Source: an uncultured Cytophagaceae bacterium
GTDB lineage: Bacteria > Bacteroidota > Bacteroidia > Cytophagales > Spirosomataceae
Assembly: GCA_903960725.1 (NCBI GenBank)
Contig: CAJCBY010000128.1
Span: 1-6,597 of the forward strand
Length of the DNA: 6,597 nucleotides
Direction: 5' to 3'
A model generated the notes under the pieces. The model searched no databases, had not been told where the DNA came from, and was given only the letters and a program-made list of their open reading frames with translations. Both the position numbers and the translations under genes were made by a program. Positions 6,127 to 6,597 of the stretch are shown one piece after another (within the stretch, counting starts at the first letter, position 1; each line of letters opens with the position of its first letter).

Positions 6127-6597
6127 TTGAAAAAATATGCCATTATTGTCGCAGGGGGCTCCGGCCAGCGTATGCAAAGTGCGGTCCCTAAGCAATTTTT
6201 GCTTTTGCAGGGCAAACCCGTTTTATACCATACGCTGGCTGCCTTTAACCAGGCAGATGCTTCCACGGAGATAATCGTCGTATTACCTTCAGATCAATTT
6301 GATTTTTGGAAGTCCTTGATTTCAGAGTTACCAACAATTCCCCACCGATTAGTATCAGGAGGAAACTCGAGGTTCCAAAGTAGCCAAAATGCCATTCAGA
6401 CGTTGACAGAAGACGGAATTGTTGCCATTCACGATGGGGTCAGGCCCTTAATTGAACCATTTTTGATCAGCTCAAGTTTTCAGGCAGCTGCAGAAAAAGG
6501 CAATGCGGTTTTAGCCGTGGCTTCAAAGGATTCCGTTCGGAATTATTCCGATGTGAAAAAAAGTTTCCAACACGTAAACCGGGAGTCGATTCGGCTG
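6127..6597 (+). CDS. ispD: 2-C-methyl-D-erythritol 4-phosphate cytidylyltransferase IspD (3' end outside window)
   Basis: IspD joins CTP and 2-C-methyl-D-erythritol 4-phosphate to form 4-diphosphocytidyl-methylerythritol in the non-mevalonate isoprenoid pathway, in the cytoplasm. The frame is open from 6127 to the window edge, giving 157 residues of a protein normally about 220-240 long. The N-terminus MKKYAIIVAGGSGQRM contains the CTP-binding loop (9-16). R15 and K22 (in PKQF) have the same spacing as catalytic R20 and K27 of E. coli IspD. Further on, SGGNSRFQS and AIHDGVRP match conserved substrate-site segments. The start is read as TTG at 6127. No ATG or GTG occurs in frame between the queA stop and the conserved start, and TTG-AAA-AAA gives the expected MKK. 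It lies 20 bp after queA with no terminator, so the two are probably co-transcribed. Confidence 0.93.
   Translation, partial: MKKYAIIVAGGSGQRMQSAVPKQFLLLQGKPVLYHTLAAFNQADASTEIIVVLPSDQFDFWKSLISELPTIPHRLVSGGNSRFQSSQNAIQTLTEDGIVAIHDGVRPLIEPFLISSSFQAAAEKGNAVLAVASKDSVRNYSDVKKSFQHVNRESIRL

Noticed and set aside
1..6597. Mobile element, CRISPR array, defence or toxin-antitoxin system
   Set aside because: Every gene is a recognisable core function or a DUF3108 envelope protein; no transposase, integrase, terminal repeats or spaced direct repeats were seen.

Overview
The window looks like core chromosome of a Bacteroidota bacterium, probably Cytophagales (Cytophagia); the phylum call is firmer than the order. 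Three things point there. Exact TAnnTTTG -7 elements, two of them with a TTG-type -33 element, sit upstream of several genes. The translation starts have A-rich leaders with no convincing Shine-Dalgarno sequence. The protein sequences themselves look Bacteroidota-like (QueA N-terminus, IspD with HDGVRP, DUF3108 protein). Base composition is AT-rich, roughly 40% GC by eye.

Layout, left to right. Positions 1-209 are a very AT-rich intergenic region carrying a strong dnaA promoter and several palindromes. dnaA (210-1640, +) converges on recA (1686-2750, -), and the two share one bidirectional hairpin terminator (1640-1673). A 126-bp divergent region holds candidate promoters for recA and for a secreted DUF3108 protein (2877-3668, +). 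That gene overlaps tail-to-tail by 25 bp with a class I deoxyribodipyrimidine photolyase gene (3644-4933, -). A divergent 120-bp gap carries a good promoter for queA (5054-6106, +). queA is followed 20 bp later by ispD (6127-6597, +), which starts with TTG and is cut off by the window end.

Functionally this is a housekeeping region: replication initiation (DnaA), recombination and repair (RecA, photolyase), tRNA queuosine modification (QueA), isoprenoid precursor synthesis (IspD) and one cell-envelope protein of unknown function. I see no mobile element, CRISPR array, tRNA, rRNA or toxin-antitoxin pair, and no sign of a new multi-gene system. The most interesting unexplained structure is regulatory: the dnaA upstream region, with a palindrome centred on the -33 element and two hairpins in the predicted 5' leader, and the recA/DUF3108 intergenic region, where two candidate promoters face each other. 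All promoter calls come from motif reading only.
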